Of a stretch of 64,000 bases of DNA, positions 26,030 through 38,504 are shown piece by piece. The notes under the pieces are model-generated. The model did no database searches, was not told the DNA's origin, and saw only the letters and a list, made by a program, of their open reading frames with translations. Source of the DNA: Sclerodactyla briareus (lineage: Eukaryota > Echinodermata > Holothuroidea > Dendrochirotida > Sclerodactylidae). The translations under genes and the position numbers were made by a program. Position 1 is the first letter of the stretch; every line of letters starts with the position of its first letter. The stretch covers positions 1-64,000 of the forward strand of contig JAODTK010005143.1 of NCBI GenBank assembly GCA_026419785.1, given 5' to 3'.

Positions 26030-26689
26030 TGAGTAAATTTCGGATAAGTTCGAAAATGGTCTATATATCGTATATTTGTTGCCTCTATTTGCAGGTTTTT
26101 CCAAATTTTCCAAGTTGTGCCGATTTACACGAAACGTGGTGGTTGTTGGGTATTGTTGGAGCCGAAAAACATGGTCGACATTCAAGGTCATCCGAGGCAA
26201 GTTTGCATTTCTTTGACCAGTAGCCTAATTATCGCATATGTATGTATATTTCGACTTCATTGGATTTTCATCACCCTGGAACTTGGAGACTAGGGCCAAC
26301 TATCATTGCCGGTGAATTTTCCCTGGAGTGGCCGGGGTCACTGGGTCATCTTGCATGACTATTTGCATAATAGTTGGCCCATTAGCAATTAGGGCAAATT
26401 TATAACTTTGTTGGATTCTCAGAAACTTTGTGAGTAGGACCTTCTATCTAACAGTCCCTATAAATTTATTCTTGCGTTTGACTGCAATCAACTGAAGGCA
26501 TTCATGTGGTGTTTCATTTCATATTCGTTAGCATAATTAGAATAATTATTGCAATTATTTCTCAACTTTTACAGGATTTTGACGAAACTTTGTGAATAGG
26601 ACCTACTATACCGTCCGATAAATTTAATTCAATAGCATCAATATCACTGAGGGTAATGTGTGGACTAATTGCATATTGTTGTCCTGATC
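26030..26689. repeat. AT-rich dispersed repeats flanking the satellite
   Basis: Two divergent copies of a module with GGATT..CAGAAACTTTGTGAGTAGGACC (26410-26460 and 26575-26620), followed by 'cagtcc..taaattta'. The module is related to 2325-2445. It leads directly into the 587 bp satellite. Confidence 0.55.
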
Positions 26690-29600
26690 ATCAAACTGGA
26701 TGATTTAATACTTTTTTCGCAATAAATTGTACATTTCATTGGGAATTCAATATGCTTCTAGGAGTGGATATCACATGGAGTGTAACAATTTTCCTAAAAA
26801 CCGCCATGTCATTAGGTCATTCAAGGTCACTTAGGGGTCAAAACTGATTTTAGTACTTTTTATCGGCAATAGCACTGGTGTGTTCATCAGAATGCAAAAT
26901 GCTCCTAGGAGTGATTGTATCACAATGGAGAGTAACAATTCTCATAATATCTGTCATATCATTAAAGGGCATTCGAGGTCCCTTAGGGGTCCAAAACTGT
27001 TTTTTTGGCTATAATCGGAGATTTGAATATCTGCGAAGTGCCGGATGTTACACATTGTGATATAATTGTTGACCTGCTGTGTGTGACCTCTGACCTGATT
27101 TGAGACCTCTGTCGGGTGGTCATGTGTTAAAGGTCGAATCTTGATAAATGTACCTTATTTAGGAGTTACGGCAAAAAATAGAAACTGGTTATTTGTTGGA
27201 TATGTGATAGAGCTTTGTGTGCTTTAATGGGGGGAAAACATCTTCCCGCTTCGATCGGACCCTTACTTTGGTAGTTACGAGTGGTCAAAGTTCAATTTTT
27301 ACCTTTTTTCGCAATAAAATTGGACATGATCATTGAGGCAATATGCTCTAAGGAGTGGATGCATCACATGAGTGTACAATTTTCATAAGCCGCCATGTCA
27401 TTGAAGGTCATTAAAGGTCACTTAGGAGGGTCAAAACTGATTTTAGTAACTTTTTCGCAATAGCACTGGGTGTTTCATCAGAATGCAAAATTGCTCTGAG
27501 TGGATGTATCACATGGAAGTACCATTCGCATAACAAAAACGTCATTATCATTAAAGGTAATTCGAAGTCACTTAGGGGTCAAAAACTGTTTTTTGGCAAA
27601 TCTGGAGATTTGAATATCTGGACGGCTGATGTTCACCATTGTGATAATGTGACCTGCAGGTGTGTGTGACCTCTGACTGAATTTGACCTCGGTCGGGTGG
27701 TCATGTGGTTAAAGGGCGGAATCTTGAATAAATGGACTTATTTAAGGAGTTACGGGCAAAAAATAGAAATGGTTATTTGGGATAGGGTGTAGAGCTTTGG
27801 TGCTTTAGAGGGAACAGCGCGGACTTCGATCGGACACTATTACTTTGGTAGTGACGAGGGGTCAAAGTTCAATTTATACCTTTTTCGCAATACATGGACA
27901 TGTTCATTGGAACAGGCATAGGCTTCTAGGGGGGAGCCATCCACATGGAGTGTAAACATTTTTCATGCGAACCGCCATTGTCATTTGAAGGTCATTAAAG
28001 GTCACTTAGGGTCAACAAACTGATTTTAGTACTTTTCGGCAATAGCCACTGGGTGTGGTTTCATCAGAATGCCAAATGCTCCTAGGAGTGGATGTATCAC
28101 AGTGAGAGTTACGATTTTCATCAAAAAATGTCATAAATTAAAGGTCATTCGAGGTCACTTAGGGGTAAAAAAACTGGTTTTTGGCTCAATCGGAGATTTG
28201 AATATATGCGAAGCTGGTGTTCACATTGTGATATATTGTGACCTGCATGTGTGTGACCTCTGACATGAATTGACCTCTGTCGGGTGGTCATGTGGTTAAA
28301 GGTCGAATCTTGAATAAAGTGCTTATTTAAGGGTTAACGGGCAAAAAAACAAAATAGAGAAATGGTTATTTTTGGATATGTGATAGAGCTTTGTGTGCTT
28401 TATGGAGGGAAACAGCCTCCCGCGTCGATCGGACACTTACTTGGGTATTACAGGGTCCACAGTTCATTATACCTTTTTTCGTCATAACATGGAACTGTTC
28501 ATTGGAATGCAATATGCGACTAGGAGTACTGATGCATCACATGGAGTTAAACAATTTTCATGAAAACCGCCATGTCATTGGACAGGTCATAGGTCCTTAT
28601 GGGTCAAAAACTGAGCTGAGTACTTTTTCGCCAATAGCAGCTGGGTGTGTTCATCAGAATCAAAATGCTCCTAGATGGATGTATCACATGAGAGTAACAA
28701 TTCTCATAAAAACTGTCATACATTAAAGGCATTGAGTCCACTTAGGAGTCAACTGTTTTTTTGCATAATCGGAGAATTGAATATCTGCGAAGGCTGTATG
28801 GGTCACCATTGTGATATAATGTGACGCTGCATGTGTGTGACCTCTGACCTGAATTGACCTCTGTCGGGTGTCAATGTGGTTAAAGGTCGAATCTTGAATA
28901 AATGTGGCTTATTTAAGGAGTTACGGGCAAAAAATAGAACTTGTGTATTTTTGGTTGTGATAGAGCTTTGTGTGCTTTATGGAGGGAAACAGCTCCCCTT
29001 CGATCGGAACACCTTACTTTGGTAGTTACAAGGGGCAAAGTTCAATTTTATACACCTTTTTTCGCAATAACATTGAACATTTTCATTGGAATGCAATAGC
29101 TTCTAGGAGTGGATGCTCAATGAGTGTAACATTTTCATTGAAACCGGCATGTCTTTGAAGGTCATTCGGTTCCACTTATGGGGTCAAAACGATTTTAGTA
29201 CTTTTTCGCCAATAGCACGGTGGGTTCATCAGAATGCCAAAGGCTCCTAGGATTGGATGTATCACCTGGAGAGTAACAATTCTCATAATATCTGTCATAT
29301 CATTAAAAGGCATTCAAAGTCACTTAAGGGTTAAAACGTTTTTTGGGAAAATCGAGAATGAATATCTGCAAGGCTGGATGGTTCACATTGTGATAAATTG
29401 TTGACCTGCATGTGGTGTGACCTCTGACCTGAATTTGACCTCTGCGGGTGGTCCATGTTGTTAAGGTCGAATCCTGAATAAATGTGCTTATTTAGGAGTT
29501 AACGGGTCAAAACAAAATAGCAACTGGTTATTTTTGGCTATGTGATAGAACTTTGTTTTGTGTTGCTTTATGGAGGGAACAACTCCCGCTTCGATCGGAC

Positions 29601-29725
29601 ACTTTCTTGTGGTAGTTGACAAGAGGTCAGAGTTCATTTTATAACCTTTTTCGCATAACATTGCCATGTCATTGGGAATGCAATATGCTTTCTTCTAGAG
29701 TGATGCATCACATGGAGTGTAACCT
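26690..29725. repeat. Satellite array, ~587 bp unit, five copies
   Basis: The landmark CGCAATAACATTGGACATG...TTCATTGGAATGCAATATGC recurs near 26718, 27309, 27886, 28479, 29064 and 29651, giving periods of 577-593. Inside each unit two ~160 bp halves resemble each other ('GAATGCAATATGCTTCTAGG' and 'GAATGCAAAATGCTCCTAGG', each followed by a GGTCACTTAGGGGTCAAAA word), so the unit is an internal dimer plus a ~260 bp spacer. The spacer carries TGACCTCTGACCTGAATTGA, GTCGGGTGGTCATGTGGTTA and TTCGATCGGACAC. The array ends abruptly at about 29725. It is not coding; frames over it are broken by indels in every copy. Confidence 0.97.
28836..28863 (-). promoter_or_regulatory. Cluster of AGGTCA half-sites within a satellite unit
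   Basis: On the minus strand three AGGTCA hexamers lie in direct orientation with spacers of 4 (ATTC) and 1 (G), which are the DR4 and DR1 arrangements used by nuclear receptors. The same cluster is present, with small changes, near 27083, 27667, 28254 and 29418. A regulatory role is only an inference; half-sites are also frequent in echinoderm-type repeats. Confidence 0.25.
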
Positions 29726-32643
29726 GGTTTATTCATAGACTTCTCAACTGCCAATTTACCATTATCCCACTAGGAAAAATAGACTCATCCACCCAAAAAC
29801 AAAAGTATCTACATATCCACTTCTACCCCTCCCCTCACACGCCCCCATTCCTCTTTTCATATTTTACCCCAGGCAAACATATAGCTAATCGCTCTTACCT
29901 CATGGCTGATGGTACATGTACTTAGGCCCTTGTGTAACAAAGCACTGAAGGGCATTCACACACACTTGCCTGACCATCCAAACTTAGTATCTCAAGTCAT
30001 CTGTTGTGTGTGGTAGAACTTGTGACTGTACGATTTTTGTGAATGTCATGGATTTCCCCATACTGAGTAATTTGTGAGGTATGAATTACAATTTGACGTT
30101 AGAGGGTATTTTAGTTATTTACCTTGGAATAGCATTAGTCAGAACATATATCTCATGTCATGGATCAAATTAAGTGACAGTACACCAGTTGGCCTGTTAA
30201 TCAGTTTCGAGCTCAATTATATACCTAATTCGATAAATTAGGGTGCCAGTGCAGACTGCCCCTGTTTTGGGATTCCTTTATGGTATGCCAATTCTCTGTG
30301 TATCACTGCTTGCTCATTTTTGTGGTCTTAATTTGTTTCTGCATTATATCAAATATTACAAATAAATCAAATTGTGCGTATTGCAAAATTGGTTGGACTA
30401 GATAAAGTGGGGAAATGCATAAAACATCAGTTTTCCGGTCCAAAAATTCATGACATTTTTAACTACCCCTTCATTGTGATATGATAATTATCTTTTAGGG
30501 AGCTAAACTTGATATTTTTCAACTAATTATTAATACGAGAGTCTAAGTTTGGTAATATCCTCGTATTTCATGACAAATCATGATCCAGAATTATTGTCAC
30601 TATGAAATGTTGTGTCTCCCCCCAATGGCTTACAAGAAACCCTTTATATTAGTTGTAAACTGAACAGGAAGTAAATTATTCCTTTTGTTATTCTCATTTT
30701 CCGGCCACCATGTGACAATACAATGATGTCAACGTTTGAAGCAACCAATCAATGTACGATGGTAATTTTTTTTTTTTTTTTAAATATTGACAGTGGACTT
30801 CGGTTTGTCCCCCATAAATTGGACTTTTTGAAAATTCAAAAGTTCACAAACTAACACTTCTTACAAAGATTTGTTAAAATTTCCTGAAAAATTTTTTATT
30901 CTGTGTAGTCATGATTTAATTACCAACACCTACCACAGATTTTGGTTAACTACCCTAATTTTTTTCTTTTTTTCCAAAAATCAGCGGAAAATTCACTTGG
31001 GTGTCCCCACTCCCCGTTACAAATGAAACCAGGAAAAATAGCTTCTTATGGCTACCAACCTGAAACTACCATTAAATGAAGAATTGTTTAATATCCCTGT
31101 CAGAATTGACAAAATAATCAGATCACTTCATAAAAAACAATTAAAACTTGTCTGGGGTTGATTTAATTTTAATACTTTGGTGTCCCCTTTACATATGAAA
31201 CCCTGTATTATCCAAGTTATGAGTCCTGTGGATGTTGTATATAATATTTTCAATGCAAAATAGTACTGTTTGATCAGTAGAATGAAGAATCACACAGAAA
31301 AGTCCTTCTTGAGTAGAAATTGATTGAGCAATGGTTGAAAAAACGATTTTGGGCCTGAAATATCCATGTCATGGTTGACCCTTCTGGCAGTTCTGTTTCA
31401 ATCATGGAATATGACCCATACACTGTACAAGTGTCGCTCACCAAGTCTATAAATGTATTCATTTTAGAATATTGTCCAGTTTCATGTTCACCAAATTTCT
31501 TGAATAAGAGATGCGGGGAAAGATACGTCTGGCGGTTACCGCCGATTTCTAGTTGTGTTATAGCGGCGGGGATGATGGTTCAGTAAGACGAAGTAAGTAA
31601 TGAAGACCGTCTCAATTCCCCACAGGCGAACCTGTCCTGTATTTGACTCTTCTGTTTGATAGTCTCGAGTCAGTTGTCTGTATTCACTGAGAAAATTTAA
31701 ATTTTGTAAATGACTGCTGCTTTAAATGGAATACTGATGAAGTTGGCAACCAGGGGTTGAATGTGAATTAAAAGAATTCTACAACCCCAGCTATCCATTA
31801 GGCGAACATGGCGAATACTCTATTCTGATTGGTCAGCTACATAGTTCTAGTCCTCCTGTATCTCTGCGATAACAGGCGCCAGGTCAAAGTAGCTCAGCAA
31901 TCGGATTAAGTGTACTTGCTTCGTAGCATGGTTATGATTAAACTACTGACCGCTCATTGGGTGTTTAGAGATATATTTAGAGATGTGGTATCTCTAGAGA
32001 CATTTTTTGTTTCTTCATTTTGGGGTTGTAGATTACGGATCATTTTTCATCAACAGTAACAAAAAACAGACTCGACTAAAAGTTCAGCTAAATGTCTGTC
32101 TCGACTGTTTATTCCCCGACATTATAGCGTTCTAGTCCTCAAACATCATCGTCCAATAACCGAGGAGAGATCGATGACGAGTTAATGTGTTCACTATTTA
32201 CCGGTACTGCGAGTGTCACTTCGTGAGGTATCATTCCATCAGGGAAATGAACCTCCTGTTCCTCAGGAGGCATTATTCAAGTAGCATGCCACAGGTAGAT
32301 TGATGTAGTCCGCCAAGTGGACCCAATAAAAATTTACCCTCATTTGCCTCTTCAAGGCCAGCTTGGTGAAGAGTCCCCCCACCCCTCCAAGTCAATCGAT
32401 TCTGGCGTTATCTAGATGGCATGTTCGAATTACATTGGTTGTATAATTTTAAATGATCTGCAGCTTTATTCTCACATTTAATAGACCTATTACTTTCCTA
32501 TAGACAGAATGGGATTTCCCCAATGACAGGGTGCCCGATACACGATCTTTAATTCAAGCCGCATTAGCTCGAAAGTTAATTGGACGAGGTAACAGAAGAC
32601 TGGTTTCCACAACTACTATGCAACAGTCCCGTGTCCTACCGGG
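29726..32643. other. AT-rich unassigned sequence
   Basis: A T-run lies at 30767-30781. Words such as 'TTTGGTGTCCCC' recur within the region (30999 and 31178). A short stretch near 31340-31370 (ACGATTTTGGGCCTGAA) resembles 56732-56748, a likely dispersed repeat. No supported exon. Confidence 0.4.
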
Positions 32644-33068
32644 GTCCTAGTAATCCCAGAAAACCTTACCCATAAGACCTAGTAACCACGAAAAACCTTA
32701 CCCATAATGACCTATAGCAATCCCAGAAAACCTTACCCATAATGACCTATAGCAATCCCAGAAAACCTTACCCATAATGACCTATAGCAATCCCAGAAAA
32801 CCTTACCATATGACCTAGCAATCCCAGGGAGCATTACCCAATCACTACATAAATATCCGGAAAACCCTTCCTCATAGGGACCATGTAATCAATGCAATGC
32901 AGAAACCGTGCCCATAGAAACTATATCTCCCAGAAATCGTTCCCATGACCTAGCAATCCCCAAAAAAAAACCTGAAATCAGAAAGACCAAGTAATCTTAG
33001 AAAACCTTACCCATATGACATTGTAATCCCAGGAAGCCTCACCCACGCATAGGACCTAATAGTTACAG
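32644..33068. repeat. 35 bp minisatellite
   Basis: About eleven units of 'GACCTATAGCAATCCCAG' + 'AAAACCTTACCCATAAT'. The central units (32698-32808) are nearly perfect and the outer ones increasingly degenerate, as expected for an array homogenised from the centre. There are no unique spacers. Confidence 0.95.
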
Positions 33069-33290
33069 AAAGCTGCATACCGAATTTCAACTTGATCTGA
33101 CCCTGGCATTCTAGGATAAATCATGTTAACAAGCATTTCATACGATGACCTCTCTTGACCTTCGATGACCATCGACCTGACCCAAATAGAATTGGGATCA
33201 TGTACTATATTGAGAAACCCACATACACTGAATATACCAAGTATGAACATCCAGTTGAGGTCAAGTTATCGTATTGAAAAAGCCAGCGTA
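33069..33290. repeat. Dispersed repeat, copy of the 49/63 kb family
   Basis: The word order matches the copies at 49060-50165 and 62940-63470: CCGAATTTCAACTTGATCTGAC, ...TCATGTTAACAAG, CTCTTGACC...GATGACC, CCCAAATAGAATTGGGATCATGTACT, ACCAAGTATGAAC, and GTCAAGTTATCG. Confidence 0.65.
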
Positions 33291-33292
33291 AA

Positions 33293-33317
33293 ACACACAG
33301 CACACACATCACACCCA

Positions 33318-33350
<33 letters not shown>

Positions 33351-33370
33351 CAAACGCGCGCGCGCGCGCG
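33293..33370. repeat. CA microsatellite passing into CG
   Basis: CACACA repeats run to about 33353, then an uninterrupted (CG)8 at 33355-33370. Pure alternation of this length can form Z-DNA. Confidence 0.97.
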
Positions 33371-33955
33371 AACATAGAATCATACCCCCTTCCTGCCTAC
33401 AATATTCAGGGAAATGATAGAGTAGCATTTCCCTGTATAGATTCCTCTGATTTCGTCAGAAATAAACGTTCATTTCGTCGAGGAATAAAAAGCGAAATAG
33501 CACGGGGACGTTTACCTAGCAGAACCCTTTGTATGTATTAGCGAAACCTGAAATGTCTATCTAAAACATTTGAGAAATCTAGGGGGATATCGTGAAAGGT
33601 GGGTTTGCCCCGAGACTTATGTCGTGCTGGTAGTTGCTCTTCTCGGCCTATATTCTACACCTTAGGTGGTAACTAGGAGCCAAACAACAAGGCCCGTTAA
33701 ATTCGAGTGAATCTCATAGTGAACTCAATTCATTTGGGCCGCGCTGAGAGCTGTCCTGCAAAGTGCCTAAAGAACTTGAACCATTTAACTACACGTCAAC
33801 ATATTCAATATGGATATTGGAGTTTGACTGATGGCACAACGTGCATAGATTCGAATTCGCATCCACCGAATTTACGTCTTACTCCCCCCTACTCGAATGA
33901 CAGCTACGTTCTACAAACGTTTAAAACAATTTTGTGCGAGTTTGACATCACTTAC
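33371..33955. other. Unassigned sequence
   Basis: No supported gene. If the exon at 33956-34162 is real, this lies in its downstream intron. Confidence 0.35.
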
Positions 33956-34162
33956 CTATGAAATATACAGGGATGAGAATACGGCTATGCCAAGTAATAT
34001 GATGGCTATATCCTGCTCGCCACTATGTGTGTCGTCGCGGACCCAGTTGTCCGTCTCCCACTTGTGAAAACGGTATGAATCCGAAAGATGTTGATTGTAT
34101 GCCCAAATTCCTGAAACGGCTTTCGGACCCGGCATGACTTTCACCGAGCAGCGGTACCTCAT
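33956..34162 (-). CDS. Candidate internal exon with a membrane-like segment
   Basis: On the minus strand a good acceptor (TATATTTTCCAG) precedes 34162 and a near-consensus donor (CATAG|GTAAGTG) follows 33956, enclosing 207 bp. One frame is open across it apart from a TAG formed by the last three exon bases. It includes YRFHKWETDNWVRDDTHS and a hydrophobic run, DIAIILLGIAVFSSLYI, that could be a transmembrane helix. The stop touching the donor means that the frame, the donor or a base is wrong. Family not recognised. Confidence 0.3.
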   Translation of the reverse strand: MRYRCSVKVMPGPKAVSGIWAYNQHLSDSYRFHKWETDNWVRDDTHSGEQDIAIILLGIAVFSSLYIS

Positions 34163-34438
34163 CTGGAAAATATACGATATCATCTGGGCACCGAGGAAAG
34201 GCTATTATATGCTCATTGACAGCCTAAATTACGGACCATGTGAACCTTCTTAATTGGAGAACTTCAGCGTGATAGGACATTCGGCTCAAATTCATATGCA
34301 TGTGTGCATTGCATTTCCCTGAATTGCGGTTCCCCCCGTCCATTATGGTACACGGGTATCAATGCAAAATAATTACGTGGTATTGTCTAATTATACAGGA
34401 TTGAAAATCAACGAATATACGCTTCCCTAATACCGCAC

Positions 34439-34548
34439 CTTGAAGAGACTTCAGCGTATTCATTTATACCGTTGTTAGCTGATTGGATTGGGAAACTTTT
34501 TCTCGCATGGTCATGATTCAATGGATCCAGTTTTGGTATATCGTAGTG
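34439..34548 (-). CDS. Candidate small exon with tyrosine motifs
   Basis: On the minus strand an acceptor (TTTTGTTCCTAATGCAG) precedes 34548 and a possible donor (CAAG|GTGCGG) follows 34439. The 110 bp between encode a polar peptide containing YDIPKL and NEYAEVSS. Tyrosines in Y-x-x-[ILV/P] settings are typical of receptor cytoplasmic tails, but 36 residues are too few to decide. It lies about 280 bp upstream, in transcript sense, of the exon at 33956-34162 and could belong to the same gene. The order (tail-like before membrane-like) is unusual if so. Confidence 0.22.
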
Positions 34549-35989
34549 CTGCATTAGGAACAAAACTATTTGTACAAGATCCCACCCCAATATGTTGACG
34601 GAATTTCATGGTATACTGGTCGACATCTCACCAGCCACGATGTATCGATAGATCACAATACATCACGTTAGGTGCAAAATACCAGACGAAAAAGCACTGC
34701 TACTAACAGGATATCTGGTGGAAGTTTGTTCGAAATAATACCGGTTGCTGAGCTTTCCATGCTAAAAAGGTCGAATGGACAAATGCTGGGTCTCGATCGT
34801 GGGGGACGATTCGGACTGCGATACACTCTCTAAGCGGGGCGCCACAACGGGTTGGCGCGTAGCGTATAGAGGAATTTTGGCTTGTTATACTCCCGATCGC
34901 GGAAATGGCACTTGCGTGCCTACTTGCAAACTCTAAATTGCAACTTAGGAAAGGAACTGTTAAAGAGTTTGCCCCCCATCTACGACCTCTTCATATATGT
35001 TTGTGAAAGAAAATGTCAGGCAAGTGACTACAACAAAAAAATACGAGGACCCCTGCGGTTTACATTTGGGTACCTTGGAACAGATCATTGAGGGACATTT
35101 GAATGACATGGGGTCCCTCAGATTGCAGGAAACGGTACTTCCGGCTTGGAATAAGTTTATAGGTCTTTCTTGACCTATTTTACGGCGCGGTCATGGTATT
35201 TGTCGGAGGCTCAGGTTTGGAATGGTGGGCTTGTCATACTATTCAATTAAAATTCCCAAATTCTCAAGAAAAGTTGCCCTAAATTTCATGGAAGTTCATG
35301 TAGGCCTAGGCCATGTAGGGGGAATTTCAGTTTCGCTCTCTCTGCTCGTCCTTTCTCCATTTTTCACCGAATTATGTTCACTTGCACCACTCGAGTTATC
35401 GAGTCGATCTCAACTTGGTTATGCACTGACCCGATGCCCTTGTGAGAATTGGGTTTACCCTAACGTGGTTTCCTATGGCACCTGACTGTACTGTCTGATT
35501 TAGACTGAATAAAGATACTTTAAGGGTTTTAAAAGTTTACAGAATAGCGACTATATACGGGCTGTACCAGTAAGACAGCGAAAATGTAGTGGCTGTGTAA
35601 TGCAACAACTAGCTAGAAAAGAAACTCGTTGGGGTCAATTCAAGCACATCGTCACACGATTATAAGTGTAATACAATCATGGGCGTCCGCGCCGTTAACA
35701 GAAAAATGGACTTCAAATAGAGCAAAAGCGTTTTAAATTACTTCCGAACTATATGAAGGGCTTCCCGCCGATGGGGCGGCGGATTTGATGGGGGATAGAA
35801 ATAATTTGTTTGAAAGGGGGGTAGTAGAAACTAATGGCGTAGGAACGTAATTTTGAGTGGGCGGCTGTAGTTTGATGACGGATCTGGGGGAGAGTCTAAG
35901 GGGAGGGGGAAATTTTGGGGGATTTTTGAAAATTTGCATTTTTCGGTGGCACAGATGCAATTTGGTGCAAGATAGCACTCCAAACACTC
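34549..35989. other. Unassigned sequence
   Basis: Contains an inverted relic of the 7.1-8.1 kb repeat near 34840-34865. The plus strand is open at 34882-35091 (69 codons, unidentified). 35750-35930 is G-rich and skewed. No supported gene. Confidence 0.35.
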
Positions 35990-36019
35990 ACTCATTCCAG
36001 AAAATATTCGCAGCCAATA

Positions 36020-36660
36020 TAGATTGCCACTTGCTGCTCTGAATCTTGTGCACTTCTCTGCAAAATCGAACGAAGAGCAGTGAGAATTTCAGGAGTCTAA
36101 ATCTCGAGACTTTCAGGAGCCGCCGAATCCCCTCCTCTCACTTAGAAATGTTTGCAGTATGTGCATTTAGAATCCTAACACTGCACTGTGTTCAGATATA
36201 ATTTGGCTTTTCCGTCCTTAGATTGCGACTGCTATCAAGACTTCTTGATTGTTCTCTGCCAAATTGTACTGAGCTCAATAGGCAGTGAAGTGTAGGCTCT
36301 TCTTTCGGGAGTGGGCGAGTTCTACGGACCGCCCAACATAGGGCATACGGGACTATCCTGTTTAGGGGCGCAAAATTTGCCCGAATTTTTTAGGTGGGTC
36401 ACCGGAAGAAATAGAAATAGTGCATGTTTTTGGGGGCATTGTATCATAAATTTTACTTTTGTCTTTTCGCTGCCCAAATTTTTTACGAATTTTCTGTCAT
36501 TTTTGCCCCAGAATTCTCATCTCAAGAAGTGTCGGCAGTCTGCCCGATTCGGTCGAAATTTTTCACATGTCCTTCAGATGCAATTTGTTGCTCTGAATCT
36601 TGTGTTCTCCTGCCAATATGTGCTGAGCACACGGGCAGTGATCGAGTGCCCATCGTTGTA
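36020..36660. repeat. Divergent repeat copies (TGCTCTGAATCTTGTG family)
   Basis: The words GCTCTGAATCTTGTG, TTCTCTGCCAAATTGTACTGAGC and GGGCAGTGA occur near 36034, 36251 and 36589 in overlapping combinations. This indicates two or three decayed copies of one element ~280-330 bp apart. Confidence 0.5.
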
Positions 36661-38189
36661 ACCTGGTCGAAATCTCACTTATCAGGGACCGTCAAGATCT
36701 TCCAGTCAGTCCTTACTAGATGACCCGGGTCATAGATTTTTTTGCCACGTTCCCGTTCCTTCCGACGTAAATCTTTGAAATGATCGCCCGAAAATCATGG
36801 AGTTCTCAAATTTCATTGAGTTCACAGATGACGGGAACTGTTACGTAAAATACACCTGAGGATATTGCGTGCGAAGCGCGATTAAACTTTTGCAATTTTG
36901 TTACATTAATTAAAAAAAAAAAAAATCGCCTCATCTTTTCCTTAAGTTCGCATTGTCGGTTTGAAATTTGATCAATTCCTGTCTAGACATTCTCTCTTCT
37001 CAATTTTGTCATGATCCATTTCGGCTGTCTCGTGTGGGACCATTGGTAAACTTCTTTTGTTCGAGTGCTAAGATGGGAGGCGGGAGCTTCCTCCTCGTAT
37101 GTCCACGCCTTCAGCTCACTAACCCGGACGCCTTTGTATATTTTAGTCCCATTCAGAATTATTAAAATGCACTAGCCCATGTAAAAACAGCTTGAGGTTT
37201 TTTTTTTTCAAATTTGCAGATGTTTTACACAAAGCTTTCCGCATTGGTAGTATGTGAATCAATTCTACCTAATCCCTAATTAGAACAATGGCAACCAATT
37301 GATTGATTGCTCTACAATACAACAGCAATCACGGCGGTCGTTGTTTGTAAATATGTGTGTTAACAGTTAATTGACGAAAAAAAAATTATTATGTGAGGAA
37401 AAATAAAAAAATAAAACAAGGGGTTTGCACACTCGAGGAGTGTGGGGTGGGGGGTTTGAATGGTACCTCCGCCCCCCCCCATTTTTCACTGGGGAAGCAC
37501 ACGTTCCTCCGCCATTGGCGAACCGCGCCTATAATGGTTTCAGGGCAAAGAACACGACGGTACGTAATTTAGTAGAATGTAAAGGAAACTATATTCTTTA
37601 ATCTTCAGAATTCAGACTTTGATTGGCCAAACTTTTGAGCAGTTTACCTACGTCAAGCAATAACGATGAATGTTACACACTATCTGTAGGCTCTGCAAGT
37701 TTGCCGGACGGCTAGTATGACGCACCTAATTGACTCGGCTCTGCAATTGTTATGTTGGGGTAAAACTCTATTTCTTCAATTAGAAGATGTCGTAAATGTT
37801 ATTAGGTTAATTCAAGATTGGAAACGTGAGTAAAAAGCTTTCCGATGGAGTATGGAGTGATGTAGTCGATACCGGTCTCGGTCTTGGAATTATTCTAAAT
37901 AAGTGCGTTCTCGACTTTGGACCGTCATACCTACAGTGTATAGACTCAGATGTGAGGCTAGTCCTTGGGCTATCCGGAATTCGACTACATCCCTGGAGTA
38001 TGCTTAACTAAAGGTAAATCGTTCGAAGATAATGCCATCGCTCCAAAATCATAGGCTATGTTGTTTTGATTGAGCATGTTATTGTATTTCATTTTTTTTT
38101 TAACGTTTGTTTGAGGAAACAGATTCTTCAGGAAACGGGTGACAAAACTCAGGCTCCATACGGCATTGCAATTGAAGGAAAACATAACC
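36661..38189. other. Unassigned sequence
   Basis: A GCGAAGCGCG word with AT-rich flanks is at 36865-36910, a run of A at 36911-36924, and a G/C homopolymer patch at 37437-37488. No exon supported. Confidence 0.35.
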
Positions 38190-38214
38190 GCGATCTGCGA
38201 TCTGCGATCTGCGA
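38190..38214. repeat. 7 bp tandem repeat
   Basis: CGATCTG is repeated about 3.5 times. Confidence 0.9.
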
Positions 38215-38504
38215 TGGCCTATGCTATTTCTACATACTAAAATTAATGAAGATTGATTTCAGGAGTTACAAATGTGATGAGCATGGGACAGAAAAATTTT
38301 CGTGAAATTTCAAAGTCGAAACCTATTGCAGACCAAGCAATGCGCTCGGAGCGCACGAATTTTTGACTAAACTGGGCATCGATAACAAAAATTGAGTTTG
38401 TTTAGGACCTTGATTGGCCCATCATCTTGCTATTGCCTAAATGCTTCGATTCTCGCGCCTGAAATGGAGAACACAAACCCAGGCAATGCATGCGACACAT
38501 TTCC

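Noticed and set aside
32644-33068. Regular 35 bp repeats resembling a CRISPR array
   Set aside because: The repeats are contiguous with no unique spacers, degrade toward the ends and lie in animal-type DNA; this is a minisatellite.
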